DNA from: Candidatus Bathyarchaeota archaeon
Lineage (GTDB): Archaea; Thermoproteota; Bathyarchaeia; Bathyarchaeales; Bathycorpusculaceae
NCBI GenBank assembly: GCA_030626685.1
Contig: DAOUTL010000079.1
Location: forward strand, 1-6,402
Reading direction: 5' to 3'
Length of the DNA stretch: 6,402 bases
The stretch's first letter is position 1; each line of letters begins with the position of its first letter. The position numbers and the translations under genes were made by a program. This document shows positions 4,725 through 6,402 of this stretch, one piece after another. The notes beneath the pieces were generated by a model. It saw only the letters and a program-made list of their open reading frames with translations. It did no database searches and was not told the origin of the DNA.

Positions 4725-4738
4725 TAAGAGTTTAAACC
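4725..4738. repeat. 14-bp direct repeat, rpl14e-side copy (putative att site)
   Basis: TAAGAGTTTAAACC, identical to 336-349. Read on the minus strand it starts at the end of the Pro codon and covers the last Val codon and TAA stop of rpl14e. Integration here leaves the ribosomal gene intact, as is usual for elements that use the 3' end of an essential gene as target. tRNA genes are the common choice, so a ribosomal protein gene is unusual. Confidence 0.6.
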
Positions 4739-5022
4739 GGAGCCAAAGCTGGCTTAACTGTTTGCGCCATTTCTTCTGTCTTGCCGGAAGCCTTAAGCGC
4801 TTCTACGACCTCTTCGTCGGATGCTCCCCGCTTGATCTTAACTTTGTCTTGAAGAGGTTCAATGTGGTTTACGTTTGCCCTCCGCCTTTTTATGCCTGTC
4901 ACGTTTTTTGGACCGGTTATTAACACGAAGTTTTTGTCTATTATGTCAACTATCATGCATTTTCTTCCAGCCTCTCGACCGGATAGTTTCACGCAGATTC
5001 TACCAACCTCTATTGCCGGCAT
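4732..5022 (-). CDS. rpl14e: Large ribosomal subunit protein eL14 (L14e)
   Basis: A 96-residue protein of the 50S subunit, found in archaea and eukaryotes. The sequence MPAIEVGRICVKLSGREAGR, followed by CMIVDIIDKNFVLITGPKNVTG and KRRRANVNHIEPL, is the SH3-like KOW-type core of L14e. The C-terminal third is a charged helix ending in the Ala/Pro-rich VKPALAPV. ATG at 5022 is chosen over the in-frame upstream one at 5058: AAAGGAG (5037-5031) is 8 nt before it, a TATA box sits at 5076-5069, and family members begin with this PAIEVGR-type motif. In many archaea cbf5 follows directly; here it is separated by 4.4 kb of inserted DNA whose repeat begins in the last codons of this gene. The Mth938-like gene lies upstream on the same strand with its own promoter. 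Confidence 0.95.
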   Translation of the reverse strand: MPAIEVGRICVKLSGREAGRKCMIVDIIDKNFVLITGPKNVTGIKRRRANVNHIEPLQDKVKIKRGASDEEVVEALKASGKTEEMAQTVKPALAPV

Positions 5023-5068
5023 GTTAAAGACTCCTTTAGAAGAGGATAAGAAAACCATTCGAACATGT

Positions 5069-5076
5069 ATTTATAA
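5069..5076 (-). promoter_or_regulatory. TATA box of rpl14e
   Basis: The minus strand reads TTATAAAT, centred about 50 nt before the ATG at 5022. Transcription would start near 5045, leaving a short leader that contains the AAAGGAG site at 5037-5031. Confidence 0.5.
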
Positions 5077-5129
5077 CTTCGCTCGTAACAGATGCTCAGG
5101 TCATAAATTTTGTTCTTCCTTTGGCAACT

Positions 5130-5477
5130 CTAACATGTGAGATGGAAGGCTCCGGCAACTCGTCTGTTAGACTTTAAAAGTTTGTTAAACGTTTGACATG
5201 CTTCCCTCGTCGGCTGAGTCACCAACTCGATTCCACGAGATTTTAGAGTATTTTTAACTTCAGGTAAAACTTTCACGAGTCCATAATAGCCCGTGCCAAC
5301 GACGAGCGCTTCCGGCTTTGGTTCACGCTTAAGAATTTCGTTTAAATCTTCAACGCAAAGCTTATGTCCCTCTCTCCTCCACCAGCCGTCAATAACCCGT
5401 TCTGGAAAAACTATGACGTCACTTGTATACCTTCTACCATTTATGACCATAGCACCAAATTCATAGGAGTCAATCAA
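5130..5477 (-). CDS. Mth938-like domain protein (DUF498 / NDUFAF3-like fold)
   Basis: Small cytosolic protein of a family widespread in archaea, bacteria and mitochondria; the human member assists respiratory complex I assembly, but the archaeal role is not known. The sequence shows IDSYEFGAMVINGRRYTSDV at the N-terminus, FPERVIDGWWRREGHKLCVEDL in the middle, the glycine loop VVGTGYYG, and the closing RRVAGAFHLTC that resembles the VAAIIHVTC end of Mth938. I choose TTG at 5477 (115 residues, close to the family length). It has GAGG at 5490-5487 and a TATA box ATATAAAA at 5509-5502, 28 nt away; the upstream ATG at 5561 lies before that TATA box, has no ribosome site and would add 28 residues without family resemblance. 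It is transcribed away from the glycosylase gene and towards rpl14e, with 107 bases between. Confidence 0.83.
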   Translation of the reverse strand: MIDSYEFGAMVINGRRYTSDVIVFPERVIDGWWRREGHKLCVEDLNEILKREPKPEALVVGTGYYGLVKVLPEVKNTLKSRGIELVTQPTREACQTFNKLLKSNRRVAGAFHLTC

Positions 5478-5501
5478 ACTACGAAACCTCACTAAATTAC
5501 T

Positions 5502-5509
5502 TTTTATAT
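5502..5509 (-). promoter_or_regulatory. TATA box of the Mth938-like gene
   Basis: ATATAAAA on the minus strand, centred 28 nt before TTG 5477. It argues for the short form of the protein, because a transcript starting here could not include the upstream ATG. Confidence 0.5.
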
Positions 5510-5596
5510 TCCTCAAAGATTTAAACTCAATCTCAAGCACTCCAAAACTTTTACTTATCATTTACGTAATTCAGTTGATAGAGGAGTGTGAAAGAA

Positions 5597-6178
5597 GTGG
5601 AAATGCTTCCAAAGGATTTTTACGAGAGGGACCCGGCGTTGGTTGCGAGGGATTTACTTGGAAAAATCTTGTTTAGAAGGCTGGATTCTGAAATTTTGTC
5701 TGGTAAAATTGTTGAAACTGAGGCTTATTATGGTGGAAACGACCCGTCTTCCAAAGCGTATAGAGGAAAGAAAAAGTTTAACGAGTTAATGTTTATGGAT
5801 GTTGGAAAAGCTTTCATTTACATGGTTCATGGAAACTGGCTGCTAAACATAGTTGCCCACCTAAAAGGACATGTGGGAGCGGTTTTGATAAGGGCTATGG
5901 AACCCCTTCAAGGAATAGAAACCATGCGAAAGAACAGAAATGTGAAAGACATACACAATTTGACCAGTGGTCCTGGAAAGTTGACGAAAGCCTTAGTCAT
6001 AACAAAGGAGTTGAATGGAATTGACGTTACGAAAAGGAATAGTGAGTTAGTGATGGTTAAGGGGAAAGAGGAAAGTTTTGAGGTTTGTTCTTCCCACAGG
6101 ATAGGCGTGAAAGTAGATTTACCGCAGAAATTGAGGTTTTTTGTTAAGGGAAACAAGTTTGTCTCAAAATTTTCCTAG
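5597..6178 (+). CDS. 3-methyladenine DNA glycosylase, AAG/MPG family
   Basis: Base-excision repair enzyme that flips out and removes alkylated or deaminated purines such as 3-methyladenine and hypoxanthine. About 194 residues, the normal size. The N-terminus PKDFYERDPALVARDLLGK is typical. The catalytic Glu is in KIVETEAYYGG, with the Tyr two residues on as in human AAG (Glu125, Tyr127). LIRAMEPLQGIETM and LTSGPGKLTKAL are further family blocks. The position of human His136 is Lys (DPSSKAYRG) and the DNA-intercalating Tyr162 appears to be His (YMVHGNW); I believe such changes occur in archaeal members. Three starts are possible: GTG 5588 (too close to GAGGAG at 5581-5586), GTG 5597 (10 nt spacing, chosen) and ATG 5603 (16 nt). 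It is divergent from the Mth938-like gene. No neighbouring repair gene is visible. Confidence 0.9.
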   Translation: MEMLPKDFYERDPALVARDLLGKILFRRLDSEILSGKIVETEAYYGGNDPSSKAYRGKKKFNELMFMDVGKAFIYMVHGNWLLNIVAHLKGHVGAVLIRAMEPLQGIETMRKNRNVKDIHNLTSGPGKLTKALVITKELNGIDVTKRNSELVMVKGKEESFEVCSSHRIGVKVDLPQKLRFFVKGNKFVSKFS

Positions 6179-6181
6179 CAA

Positions 6182-6189
6182 ATTTTATC
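6182..6189 (+). promoter_or_regulatory. Possible TATA box of the last gene
   Basis: ATTTTATC, centred about 31 nt before ATG 6216, right after the glycosylase stop. It would give a nearly leaderless transcript, which fits the lack of a Shine-Dalgarno. Confidence 0.35.
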
Positions 6190-6215
6190 CTCGGAAACAT
6201 CCTTTTTTACATGAT

Positions 6216-6402
6216 ATGGAAGTGGTTTTGACTTCGCACCGTTATGGAGAAAGAGAACTGCTAGAACAGCTGAGGGAGCTTGGAGACTTCTACCAAACGG
6301 ACTTTAGGGATGTTGTTAGAGGTAGAGTTGGAAGCCTTGAGGCTTTTCTGCAGGAACTTGAGAAAAGAAACATTTTCACTTTGTCTAGGGTTGTTCCCAT
6401 CG
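6216..6402 (+). CDS. Probable THUMP-domain protein, 5' part
   Basis: The first 62 residues are visible and run off the right edge: EVVLTSHRYGERELLEQLRE, then DFYQTDFRDVVRGRVGSLEAF and a closing NIFTLSRVVPI. The pattern of an opening beta strand with Thr-Ser and a Gly-Glu-Arg turn, a helix, a strand with Gly-x-Val, a second helix and a final strand with R-V-V/I-P resembles THUMP RNA-binding domains of the Tan1 / tRNA-modification type, which deliver enzymes to the 3' end of tRNA. A catalytic domain, if any, lies outside the window, so the exact function is open. ATG 6216 is chosen because the overlapping ATG at 6211 opens only a short frame. Confidence 0.55.
   Translation, partial: MEVVLTSHRYGERELLEQLRELGDFYQTDFRDVVRGRVGSLEAFLQELEKRNIFTLSRVVPI

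Larger units (their letters stand above)
4422..4731. other. AT-rich non-coding stretch at the rpl14e-side end of the element
   Basis: No believable gene on either strand. It holds oligo-T runs (4462-4490), a 10-bp inverted repeat around GGTACC (4632-4668), and ends in the repeat that overlaps the rpl14e stop codon. The plus-strand open frame starting at 4633 is a shadow of rpl14e. Confidence 0.6.

Noticed and set aside
4633..4923. Plus-strand open frame over rpl14e.
   Set aside because: It is antisense to a clear L14e gene and shows no domain of its own.
5478..5561. Longer Mth938-like protein starting at ATG 5561.
   Set aside because: No ribosome site, added residues do not fit the family, and the TATA box at 5509-5502 lies inside the extension.
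5908..6156. Minus-strand open frame inside the glycosylase gene.
   Set aside because: Shadow of the AAG coding sequence; no recognisable motif.

Overview
The window is archaeal chromosome, most likely from an uncultured Thermoproteota lineage of the Bathyarchaeia type. The evidence is a Cbf5 gene, ribosomal protein L14e, an Mth938-like protein, an archaeal-style AAG glycosylase, TATA boxes about 25-30 nt upstream of short or absent leaders, and oligo-T tracts in place of classic terminators. The lineage is inferred from gene content and protein style, not from a search.

Layout. The minus strand starts (right to left) with an Mth938-like gene (5130-5477) and rpl14e (4732-5022). About 4.4 kb further on comes the 5' part of cbf5 (291 down to the window edge). 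L14e and cbf5 are commonly direct neighbours in archaea. A 14-bp direct repeat lies exactly at the L14e stop codon (4725-4738) and again just upstream of cbf5 (336-349). I read 350-4738 as an integrated, now decaying element that entered at the 3' end of rpl14e and split the L14e-cbf5 pair.

The element carries a broken archaeal tyrosine integrase next to the cbf5-side repeat (380-926), an intact MFS transporter (1057-2355), a second broken integrase of another subfamily fused tail-on to the MFS gene (2349-2849), a small nuclease-like gene plus a DUF2283 gene that look like a two-gene toxin/antitoxin-type unit (3056-3600), a 4-oxalocrotonate tautomerase homologue (4016-4219), a RelE/ParE toxin remnant (4270-4421) and long AT-rich or C-rich non-coding spacers. 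To the right of rpl14e are ordinary chromosomal genes: Mth938-like, then on the plus strand an AAG-type 3-methyladenine DNA glycosylase and the start of a probable THUMP-domain protein running off the edge.

The most striking point is in cbf5. The reading frame stops right at the catalytic loop, but the RNA there folds into a textbook bulge-helix-bulge. Removal of a 20-nt intron (62-43) restores the frame and rebuilds the split catalytic Asp codon of the GTLDP motif. So the gene is not broken; it needs splicing by the archaeal tRNA-splicing endonuclease.

No rRNA, tRNA, CRISPR array or intact insertion sequence was seen.
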